The notes under the pieces are model-generated. The model did no database searches and was not told the origin of the DNA. It saw nothing but the letters and a program-made list of their open reading frames with translations. From Pedobacter xixiisoli (GTDB lineage Bacteria > Bacteroidota > Bacteroidia > Sphingobacteriales > Sphingobacteriaceae), in contig NZ_OCMT01000005.1 of assembly GCF_900215335.1 (NCBI RefSeq), forward strand, positions 1 to 64,000: DNA of 64,000 nucleotides, in the 5' to 3' direction. Position 1 is the first letter of the stretch. Every line of letters begins with the position of its first letter. Shown here one piece after another: positions 43,240-51,148 of this stretch. Made by a program: the position numbers and the translations under genes.

Positions 43240-44268
43240 ATGACATTAGGAAATAAGCTTTCTGGGAAAAATATAATCTTCTTCTCCGTACAAACATTTA
43301 ACTTAGAAAAGGAAATTAAGCGTAAGCTAGAAGAGTTAGGAGCCAAAGTTAGCTACTTTGACGAAAGACCATCTAATAGTAACTTTACAAAGGGAATCAT
43401 TAGACTAAAAAGAGATCTCTATCAAAAAAAAATTGATAATTATTATAAATCAATTTTAATTGATACTAAAGATGAACACTTTGATTTTCTGTTTGTGAAT
43501 AGAGGCGAAGTTATCCCAGCTTTTTTTCTAATGGAATTTAAGAAGCTTCACGCCAACTGTGAGTTTATATTTTACACATGGGACTCGTTTACAAACCATG
43601 TACACCCAACAACGATATTAGAACATTTTGATCGCAAGTTAACCTTTGACCCCGAAGATGCAACAAAGTTCAATATCAATTTTAGGCCATTATTTTATCT
43701 AGATGCGTTTAAAAACCTGAGTTCTGAAAAAATAGAAAATGATATTCTGTTTTTAGGTACGGCACACTCCGATCGATATAAGATTAGCTCTGAAATAAAA
43801 AATTGGGCAGTAGCACATAAATTGACTATGTTTTGCTACTATTATATGCATGGAAGGTTTGTTTATCTTTACAAGAGATTGTTTGATAAGACCTTTAAGC
43901 AGTTCGATTATAGGAAATTGAGTTTTACTTCATTAACACTCACCGATATCGTATCTCTGTATCAGAAGTCAAATGTGGTATTAGATATTAATCACCCTCA
44001 TCAGAAAGGGTTAACAATGAGAACCTTTGAAGCAATTGGTGCTAAAAAGAAATTAATTACCACCAATAAAGAAATTGCCAAATTCCCATTCTATTCAGAG
44101 AACAATGTAGAAATTATTAACCGCGATAACGTGGAGTTGAATGAGCGCTTTTTTAAAAGTGATTATCAGCCAGTAGATGAAGAAATTTATCAAAAACTGA
44201 CACTGGAAGGCTGGCTCTATAACATATTTGTAGATAATGAAGCGGAATTTTGGAACCAATGCAAGTAA
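43240..44268 (+). CDS. CgeB-like glycosyltransferase
   Basis: A 342-residue protein with a CgeB/DUF3880-type C-terminal half: NDILFLGTAHSDRYKI, VVLDINHPHQKGLTMRTFEAI, and GAKKKLITTN. These match spore-maturation CgeB-like GT-B transferases found in surface-glycan loci. The N-terminus (NIIFFSVQTFNLEKEI) is unusual for the family. It starts 4 bases after the SDR gene, and its end is 7 bases before the next gene. Confidence 0.75.
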   Translation: MTLGNKLSGKNIIFFSVQTFNLEKEIKRKLEELGAKVSYFDERPSNSNFTKGIIRLKRDLYQKKIDNYYKSILIDTKDEHFDFLFVNRGEVIPAFFLMEFKKLHANCEFIFYTWDSFTNHVHPTTILEHFDRKLTFDPEDATKFNINFRPLFYLDAFKNLSSEKIENDILFLGTAHSDRYKISSEIKNWAVAHKLTMFCYYYMHGRFVYLYKRLFDKTFKQFDYRKLSFTSLTLTDIVSLYQKSNVVLDINHPHQKGLTMRTFEAIGAKKKLITTNKEIAKFPFYSENNVEIINRDNVELNERFFKSDYQPVDEEIYQKLTLEGWLYNIFVDNEAEFWNQCK

Positions 44269-44275
44269 GTTTAAT

Positions 44276-45181
44276 ATGAAAGTTAATATTACAGGCTCTT
44301 CAGGCTTTGTTGGACAAAATCTTATTAACTATTTGATAGGTTATGAAGTAGATGTCCTTCAACGCTACCAATTAAGCAATCCCTCGGTAGAACAATTGAG
44401 CAGTTGTGACGCTATCATTCACCTTGCCGGTAAAGCCCACGATCTTAAGAAGACTTCAAATCCTGAGGAATATTACGAAGTTAATTTTGAGTTGACCAAA
44501 CGAATATTCGACGCTTTCCTAAAATCTGATGCTAAGAAATTTATTTTCATTAGTTCTGTTAAAGCTGCTGCAGATAGCCTTCAAGGTGTTTTAGATGAGG
44601 CTCATCAACCTAATCCTCAAACAGATTATGGCAAATCTAAACTCATGGCAGAGGAATATATTCAAGCTCAAGAGCTTCCAGAAGGAAAAGCTTATTATAT
44701 TCTTAGACCCTGTATGATACACGGACCAGGCAATAAAGGGAATTTGAACTTGCTGTATAAAATTGTGCAAAAAGGTATTCCATATCCTTTAGCTGCTTAT
44801 GAAAATAAACGTTCATTTTTAAGTGTCGAGAATTTATGTTTTGTAATAAAACAGTTGGTAGGTAGAGAAATTATTTCTGGAGTATATAACGTAGCAGATG
44901 ATGAAGCTTTATCAACTAACGCAGTAGTGCAAATTTTGGCAGCATCTTCAAATAGAAAAGCTAAACTTTGGTCAATTCCTTCGGGCATTATTAATAAAAT
45001 CGCTAAAATTGGAAATGTTTTGAAGTTGCCTCTAAATACCGAACGCCTGCAGAAATTGACAGAAAGCTATGTTGTAAGCAATGCGAAAATCAAAAAGGCA
45101 TTAGGTGTCGAATTGCCAATTTCTGCTACCAATGGATTAAAAATTACAGCAAAATCTTTCAATACTTCTTCCTTCGATTAA
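44276..45181 (+). CDS. NAD-dependent epimerase/reductase (WbpV/WbpK-like)
   Basis: A 301-residue SDR from the ATG at 44276; an ATG at 44237 lies within the previous gene and adds unlike sequence. It has VNITGSSGFVGQNLINYL, IIHLAGKAHDL, ISSVKAAAD, catalytic YGKSK, and LRPCMIHGPGNKGNL. Proteins of this type reduce UDP-4-keto-6-deoxy-HexNAc to UDP-QuiNAc or UDP-FucNAc. The WbpL-type transferase follows directly, and the WbpM-type dehydratase that would make its substrate comes next. Confidence 0.85.
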   Translation: MKVNITGSSGFVGQNLINYLIGYEVDVLQRYQLSNPSVEQLSSCDAIIHLAGKAHDLKKTSNPEEYYEVNFELTKRIFDAFLKSDAKKFIFISSVKAAADSLQGVLDEAHQPNPQTDYGKSKLMAEEYIQAQELPEGKAYYILRPCMIHGPGNKGNLNLLYKIVQKGIPYPLAAYENKRSFLSVENLCFVIKQLVGREIISGVYNVADDEALSTNAVVQILAASSNRKAKLWSIPSGIINKIAKIGNVLKLPLNTERLQKLTESYVVSNAKIKKALGVELPISATNGLKITAKSFNTSSFD

Positions 45182-45233
45182 GGCTGAATTTAAGTAGGGA
45201 TAGTGCACCATATTTTTCTAATCTACTTACATA

Positions 45234-46229
45234 ATGATATCTTATTTTAACTTAATGCAAAACTCAATTTTACTTTTATACTTTGTCATTTTCGTAGTTC
45301 TAGAACTCGTTTATTTTAAAATAGCCGATCGTTTCAATATTATAGACAAACCTAACCATCGTAGCTCTCACCAAACGATTACGATAAGAGGCGGAGGAAT
45401 AATTTTCCCTATTTCTGTTTTGATATATACTTTATTCAACGATTTTCAGCAGATCTATTTTGTTATTGGGCTGCTGGCAATCTCAACCATAAGCTTTTTA
45501 GACGATATTTTAACACTGAATAATAAAGTGCGCTTGGGCATCCATTTAACTTCGGTATTATTGCTTTTTATGCAATGGGATTTGTTCAGTTTCAGTTGGT
45601 ATTGGCTACTAATAGCATTAGTTTTCGTGATTGCTACCATTAATGCTTACAACTTCATGGATGGAATAAATGGAATTACTGGCGGATATAGTTTATTAAC
45701 CATAGGCAGCCTATATTACATCAATAAAAGTGTGGTAAATTTTACTTCAGATGAGCTTTTACTTGTAGTGGGTTTGGCATTGCTTGTTTTCAATTTTTTT
45801 AATTTTAGAACTAAAGCAAAATGTTTTGCTGGTGATGTAGGAAGTGTCAGTATCGCTTTTATTATCGTATTTTTTATTGGGCAGTTAATTTTAAAGACTC
45901 AAAACCCTTTCTATATTTTACTTCTTTTAGTTTACGGTACCGATACTGCTTTTACCGTGTTCTTTCGTAAGCTAAGAAAGGAAAATATATTTGAAGCACA
46001 TCGTAGCCATTTCTACCAATATCTTTCCAACCATTTAAAATATTCCCACCTATTAGTCACGTTTTTCTACATGCTGGCGCAGTTATTGATAAATGCTGCG
46101 TTAGTTGTGTTTGTCAATGATAATATTTTGCACTTTGGGGGCGTATTTTTAGCATTTGTTACCATTTATCTGGTGTTGCGTTTTTCATTAGAAGGGAAAA
46201 ATAAACTAATGGTGTCTTACAACCACTAA
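45234..46229 (+). CDS. WbpL/WecA-type undecaprenyl-phosphate HexNAc-1-phosphate transferase
   Basis: A 331-residue integral membrane protein of the MraY/WecA (PNPT) family with ~10 helices. Motifs are DKPNHRSSHQ, FLDDILTLNNKVRLG, the acidic NFMDGINGITGGYSL, CFAGDVGSVS, and the cytoplasmic-loop EAHRSHFYQYL. It starts repeat-unit assembly by moving a HexNAc-1-P, probably QuiNAc or FucNAc, onto undecaprenyl phosphate. A second ATG seven codons in is also possible as the start. Confidence 0.9.
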   Translation: MISYFNLMQNSILLLYFVIFVVLELVYFKIADRFNIIDKPNHRSSHQTITIRGGGIIFPISVLIYTLFNDFQQIYFVIGLLAISTISFLDDILTLNNKVRLGIHLTSVLLLFMQWDLFSFSWYWLLIALVFVIATINAYNFMDGINGITGGYSLLTIGSLYYINKSVVNFTSDELLLVVGLALLVFNFFNFRTKAKCFAGDVGSVSIAFIIVFFIGQLILKTQNPFYILLLLVYGTDTAFTVFFRKLRKENIFEAHRSHFYQYLSNHLKYSHLLVTFFYMLAQLLINAALVVFVNDNILHFGGVFLAFVTIYLVLRFSLEGKNKLMVSYNH

Positions 46230-46288
46230 GACTGTAATAATTTTGATATAGCACATTTATTGTTGTACCTTAGTTCAAATTACTTGCT

Positions 46289-48229
46289 TTGTTTGGTAAA
46301 ATAAATATCGTCCCTAGGTGGATAATCTTCCTGCTTGATTTATGCATTTGCATAATGTCTTTGACTATTGCATATGCTGTAAAACTCAATTTAGCTCTCA
46401 CTGAGATTGATATCGTAGAGTTTAGTAGAAATATACTTATCACTACAGCTATTAGTATCGTAGTGTTTTTCAATGTAAAAACTTATGCAGGAATTATTCG
46501 TTACACAAGTGCCCAAGATACTTTTAGGATTCTTTTTGCTGTAATCATTAGCAATGGAGTTTTTTCTTTTCTTAATTTTGTTGTTACTGCCTTAGGTTAT
46601 CATCCGTATATATCCAATACGGTTCTAATTATCAATTTACTTACATCTTTTCTATTACTGATTACTTATAGAGTACTGATAAAGTATTTCTTTATGTATA
46701 TTAAAAATCTAACCTTAGATAAACGGAAAGTAATTGTTTATGGTGCTGGTGAAGCCGGATTGGCTACCAAAAGAACGTTTGACCATGATGGGAAAGTAAA
46801 TAAGGCTATAGTGGCTTTTGTGGATGACGATGAGAGAAAAGTTGGTAAGGCAATAGACGGCATCAAGATATTAAGTGCTCAACGCTTAGAAGAGCTAATA
46901 AAGGAACATCAGATAGATGAAGTGATTTTTGCTTCCTACACCATTCCTGTTGAAAGAAAGAACAGGATTGTAGACGTTTGCCTTGAACATGAAGTAACTG
47001 TTTTGAATATACCACCTGCCGATGCTTGGGAGGGTGGAAAGCTAAACAAATCTCAAATACAGAATATTAATATTGAGGATCTTCTTAATCGAAAACCAAT
47101 AGAAATTGATGTAAAGGAACTTCAAAGTCAGTTAAAGGATAAAAGAATTTTAATTACAGGAGCAGCAGGTTCTATAGGTAGTGAAATTGTTAGGCAGTTA
47201 ATGAAGTTCGAAGTAGGATTGATAATTCTATGTGACCAGTCTGAAACAGCCTTGCACAATATCTATTTAGAGTTGGAAGAAAACTATAAGCATAATAATT
47301 TCCATGCTTTTATTGGTGATGTAAAAGACGAAACTCGGATGATTCACCTGTTCGAAATGTATAAGCCTCATTATGTATATCATGCGGCAGCTTACAAGCA
47401 TGTTCCCTTAATGGAGGACAATCCTTCTGAAGCGATAAAAAATAACGTTTTAGGAACAAAAATGATTGCTGACTTATCTGTAAAGTACGGTGTGCAGAAA
47501 TTTGTAATGGTATCTACCGATAAGGCAGTTAACCCAACAAATATTATGGGAGCTACTAAGCGCATTGCAGAAATTTACGTTCAGTCTTTAAATAATTCGT
47601 TATCCAAAAAGGATTTTATATACAGCAATGGTTTAAGCTATATCAATGAACTTGAAGTTAAGCCAATAACCAAATTTATTACCACAAGATTTGGAAATGT
47701 GCTAGGTTCAAATGGTTCTGTGATTCCTCGCTTTAAGCAGCAAATTGAAAAAGGCGGACCTGTAACGGTAACGCATCCAGAAATTACGAGATATTTTATG
47801 ACTATTCCAGAGGCCTGTAGGTTGGTTTTGGAAGCAGGGTGTATGGGTAAAGGTGGCGAGATATTCGTATTTGATATGGGTAAATCTGTTAAAATTACTG
47901 AGCTTGCAAAGAAAATGATCCGATTGGCTGGGTTAATTCCAAACCAAGATATTAAAATTCAATACTCAGGGTTAAGGCCAGGAGAGAAGCTTTTCGAAGA
48001 GTTACTAAACGATAATGAAAATACCATGCCTACACATCATGAGAAAATCATGATTGGTAAGGTGAGGGAATATCTGTTCACAGAGGTAGAAGCTCAAATA
48101 TATTCGCTACTTAAATATGCCAAAGCCAATGATGATAGACAGGTGGTGATGGGGATGAAGAAATTGGTGGTGGAGTTTAAAAGTAAAAACTCTGTATTTG
48201 AAGAGTTAGATGGAGCTATAAACGAATAA
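46289..48229 (+). CDS. Membrane-bound UDP-HexNAc 4,6-dehydratase (WbpM/FlaA1/CapD family)
   Basis: A 646-residue protein: four N-terminal transmembrane helices (~10-130), a first Rossmann-like domain (VIVYGAGEAGLATKR), and the catalytic SDR (ILITGAAGSIGSEIVRQL, HAAAYKHVPLME, and MGATKR). The Met in the MxxxK site, instead of Tyr, is the mark of this 4,6-dehydratase family. The best start is a TTG at 46289, giving FGKINIVPRWIIFLLDL. The next ATG would cut into the first helix. It would feed the WbpV-like reductase and WbpL-type transferase encoded just upstream. Confidence 0.93.
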   Translation: MFGKINIVPRWIIFLLDLCICIMSLTIAYAVKLNLALTEIDIVEFSRNILITTAISIVVFFNVKTYAGIIRYTSAQDTFRILFAVIISNGVFSFLNFVVTALGYHPYISNTVLIINLLTSFLLLITYRVLIKYFFMYIKNLTLDKRKVIVYGAGEAGLATKRTFDHDGKVNKAIVAFVDDDERKVGKAIDGIKILSAQRLEELIKEHQIDEVIFASYTIPVERKNRIVDVCLEHEVTVLNIPPADAWEGGKLNKSQIQNINIEDLLNRKPIEIDVKELQSQLKDKRILITGAAGSIGSEIVRQLMKFEVGLIILCDQSETALHNIYLELEENYKHNNFHAFIGDVKDETRMIHLFEMYKPHYVYHAAAYKHVPLMEDNPSEAIKNNVLGTKMIADLSVKYGVQKFVMVSTDKAVNPTNIMGATKRIAEIYVQSLNNSLSKKDFIYSNGLSYINELEVKPITKFITTRFGNVLGSNGSVIPRFKQQIEKGGPVTVTHPEITRYFMTIPEACRLVLEAGCMGKGGEIFVFDMGKSVKITELAKKMIRLAGLIPNQDIKIQYSGLRPGEKLFEELLNDNENTMPTHHEKIMIGKVREYLFTEVEAQIYSLLKYAKANDDRQVVMGMKKLVVEFKSKNSVFEELDGAINE

Positions 48230-48235
48230 TACTTA

Positions 48236-49855
48236 ATGAAAAAATATCTATTAACGGCCACCCTCTTGGCCTTTTTTGTTTTTGGCGCATCTAGCCAAGA
48301 AACTAATACAGCTAATCAAAATCTACTTCATGATTATCAACTTTACCAAAAGCTAAACCGCTCGGTATATGATACAAAAAGTAAATTCCATTCTTCGATT
48401 AGAGGATTTTACTCAGATGATGCCAAATTAAAAACTGCTTATGATTCATTGATGAGTTATGGAGTGGATACCTTAAATAAAAGGAGTTGGGTACACCGAA
48501 AACTGTTTCAAGAGCATTTGATAGAATTTAAAAATGAAGAGTACAATATCTACGCAGATTTATTGGCAGATTTTCAAATCGGTAAAGACTTTAAAGGTGA
48601 TAGAAGTACTTGGTTAAATACTCGTGGTTTTCAAGTAGGTGGTAATGTTGGAGAGAAATTCTCATTCTATTTAAATGGTTTCGAAAACCAAGGTAAGTTT
48701 GCAAATTACGTAAACGACTATATTGTAAGCAATCAGGTTGTGCCGGGTCAGGGATATGGAAAACTGGCAACAGACAAACAAGATTGGGCATACGTTACTG
48801 CCTTGCTTTCTTACACTCCCAATAAGTATCTTAATTTTGCGTTAGGTTACGATAAGAATTTTATCGGTGATGGTTATCGCTCTGTGCTGCTTTCGGATAA
48901 TTCATCTAACTATTCTTTTTTTAGATTGAGGGCCAGTTTAGGAAGTGTACAGTATCAAACTATTTATGCTTACATGTTAGACCCTGGAGCACCTAAATTA
49001 GCTTCGGATAGAAGACTAGGCGACAGAGGCAAATGGATGGCAGCACATTATTTAGACTGGAATGCTACAAACAGGCTTTCGATAGGTTTTTTTCAAGCAG
49101 TAACTTGGGCTGATGCTGAAGTTGAAGGCAAAAGAGGATTCGATTTTAATTACATCCATCCGTTTATGTTCATTAGACCAGTAGAAAATACAAATACTAC
49201 TTCGCCGGATAAGATGAGATTGGGATTAAATGTGAAGTACGAACTGTTAGAGAAAACAGCTCTTTACGGGCAGTTTATGTTTGACGAGTTTACCGCAAAA
49301 GAATTTTTTAAGGGCAATGGATATTGGGCAAATAAATGGGCTATCCAATTAGGATTAAGAGGCTCTGATTTGTTTAAAGTTGCTCGTTTAAATTATCTAG
49401 CTGAGTTTAATACGGCTCGCCCTTATACCTATGCTCACTTTGATAGGCTATCTAATTATTCTAACTATAATCAGCCTTTGGCGCATCCTTTTGGAGCCAA
49501 CTTTAGAGAGTTTTTAGGTTTGTTGAACTATAGCGTAAAGAAATTTGATTTCCAAGGACAAGCTTTATATGCCTCGTACGGTTTAGATGAAGCAGGTTCT
49601 AATTATGGTAAAGATATTTTCAAAAGTTATGATACTAGAGCAGTGCAATATGGCAGTCACGTTGGGCAGGGATTGTTAACGGAGTTATATATGGTGCAAG
49701 GAAAAGTGGCCTATCTGTTAAATCCAAAATACAATCTCCGATTAGAATTAGGTGGTGTATTAAGACAGGAGAAAAATAGTTTGATTAAAAACAATACTGC
49801 TATGGTAACCTTAGGATTGAGAACTAGTTTTAGAAATTTATACTACGATTTTTAA
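48236..49855 (+). CDS. Outer-membrane beta-barrel protein, Wzi/RemB-like
   Basis: A 539-residue protein with a signal peptide (1-20, GASSQ) and many amphipathic beta-strands ending in an aromatic residue (NLYYDF). The NFALGYDKNFIGDGYRSVLL and SNYSFFRLRASL stretch resembles the Wzi capsule-assembly and RemB gliding-motility proteins. It may anchor or organise the exported polymer at the cell surface. It begins 6 bases after the dehydratase gene and is the last gene of the 21-gene run. Confidence 0.75.
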   Translation: MKKYLLTATLLAFFVFGASSQETNTANQNLLHDYQLYQKLNRSVYDTKSKFHSSIRGFYSDDAKLKTAYDSLMSYGVDTLNKRSWVHRKLFQEHLIEFKNEEYNIYADLLADFQIGKDFKGDRSTWLNTRGFQVGGNVGEKFSFYLNGFENQGKFANYVNDYIVSNQVVPGQGYGKLATDKQDWAYVTALLSYTPNKYLNFALGYDKNFIGDGYRSVLLSDNSSNYSFFRLRASLGSVQYQTIYAYMLDPGAPKLASDRRLGDRGKWMAAHYLDWNATNRLSIGFFQAVTWADAEVEGKRGFDFNYIHPFMFIRPVENTNTTSPDKMRLGLNVKYELLEKTALYGQFMFDEFTAKEFFKGNGYWANKWAIQLGLRGSDLFKVARLNYLAEFNTARPYTYAHFDRLSNYSNYNQPLAHPFGANFREFLGLLNYSVKKFDFQGQALYASYGLDEAGSNYGKDIFKSYDTRAVQYGSHVGQGLLTELYMVQGKVAYLLNPKYNLRLELGGVLRQEKNSLIKNNTAMVTLGLRTSFRNLYYDF

Positions 49856-49966
49856 TGTTTCTTCTTACGAAGAAGCTTCAAAACGGCAAAGCCCTCAACT
49901 GATACTTTAAAAATCAATAACTAAAGAAAGTTAAACTTCGTAGGTCTAGTTTATATACATAAAAAG

Positions 49967-50000
49967 AAAAGTCCCGATTTGAATTCAAATCGGGACTTTT
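49967..50000. terminator. 34-base perfect palindrome; bidirectional terminator of the polysaccharide locus and fcl
   Basis: AAAAGTCCCGATTT (49967-49980), GAATTC centre, and AAATCGGGACTTTT (49987-50000) form a symmetric palindrome flanked by further T's and A's. It ends immediately before the fcl stop codon at 50001 and terminates both converging transcripts. Confidence 0.9.
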
Positions 50001-50927
50001 TTATTTCTTACTTAAGTAGTCTTGATAAGCTAATTTTAAGCCTTCTCTGAGCTCTATTTGATGTTTCCATCCTAGCTTGTGTAGTTTTGAGACATCCATT
50101 AATTTACGAGGTGTGCCATCTGGTTTGCTCGTATCAAATACCAATTCCCCTTCAAATCCCACTGTTTCTTTAACCGCTAAGGCTAGATCCTTGATAGTAA
50201 GGTCTTCTCCTGTACCTATGTTAATCAAAGTAGGCTCACTGTAATTTTCCATCAGGTAATAGCAGGCATCAGCTAAGTCATCAGCAAACAAAAACTCACG
50301 CATCGGTGAGCCTGTTCCCCAAATTACGACTTCCTTACTTCCATTATTTTTAGCCTCATCGAACTTTCTAATTAAAGCTGGTAATACGTGAGAATTTTCT
50401 GGGTGATAATTGTCGTTAAGCCCATATAAATTGGTTGGCATCACCGAAATGAAGTTACAGCCGTGTTGGTCTCTATAGGCATCGCACATCTTAATTCCTG
50501 CTATTTTAGCAATAGCGTAAGGCTCGTTGGTGGGTTCTAAAGTTCCAGTAAGTAGGTAATCTTCTTTGAGTGGCTGAGGTGCCATTTTAGGATAGATGCA
50601 GCTCGAACCTAAGAACATCAACTTTGTAACCCCATTTAAATAGGATTGATGAATAACGTTATTTTGGATAGCTAAATTCTCGTAAAGAAAGTCTGCTCTA
50701 TAGGTGTTGTTTGCAACAATGCCGCCAACTTTTGCTGCTGCTAAGAAAACATAGTCTGGTTTTTCTTGAGCGAAAAAGTCAGCTACTGCCTGCTGGTTAC
50801 GTAAATCTAATTCTTTAGAAGTTCTCGTGATGATATTTTGATAACCTTCTTTTTGAAGTTTGCGGTAAATGGCAGAGCCAACCATCCCTCGATGACCAGC
50901 TACGAAAATTTTAGAACTTTTTTCCAA
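50001..50927 (-). CDS. fcl: GDP-L-fucose synthase
   Basis: Epimerises and reduces GDP-4-dehydro-6-deoxy-D-mannose to GDP-L-fucose with NADPH. The 308-residue SDR shows IFVAGHRGMVGSAIYRKL, AAAKVGGI, FLGSSCIYPK, and Tyr137xxxLys141 in EPYAIAKIAG. HVLPALIRKF and WGTGSPMREFLFADDLADA are Fcl signatures. It is on the opposite strand, convergent with the polysaccharide locus whose first gene is gmd. The two GDP-fucose genes thus bracket the locus. Confidence 0.97.
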   Translation of the reverse strand: MEKSSKIFVAGHRGMVGSAIYRKLQKEGYQNIITRTSKELDLRNQQAVADFFAQEKPDYVFLAAAKVGGIVANNTYRADFLYENLAIQNNVIHQSYLNGVTKLMFLGSSCIYPKMAPQPLKEDYLLTGTLEPTNEPYAIAKIAGIKMCDAYRDQHGCNFISVMPTNLYGLNDNYHPENSHVLPALIRKFDEAKNNGSKEVVIWGTGSPMREFLFADDLADACYYLMENYSEPTLINIGTGEDLTIKDLALAVKETVGFEGELVFDTSKPDGTPRKLMDVSKLHKLGWKHQIELREGLKLAYQDYLSKK

Positions 50928-51103
50928 TTTTATAATTTTTCAATTAAGAATAATATAGTCTTCTAGTCATTTAGACCGAAGTGGAGAATTAAAAATCAAC
51001 GAAGTTAAATCTCTAAACTTTCCCATTCCGATATTTTAGTATCGAATTTTTACTAATTTGATAGTTATTCATTTTTATCCGTTCGCTTTAAAGGTGAGTT
51101 CAA

Positions 51104-51139
51104 AGATTTCTCCGCTCGCTGCGCTGCGGTCGAAATGAC
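51104..51139 (-). repeat. GTCA-headed palindrome between fcl and dxs
   Basis: On the minus strand GTC precedes ATTTC ... GAAAT, enclosing CCGC ... GCGG, followed by CT. It lies 9 bases beyond the dxs stop and has the same layout as the palindromes at 14309, 14351 and 23703. Its position may allow it to act as the dxs transcript end. Confidence 0.6.
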
Positions 51140-51148
51140 GATTTCTTT

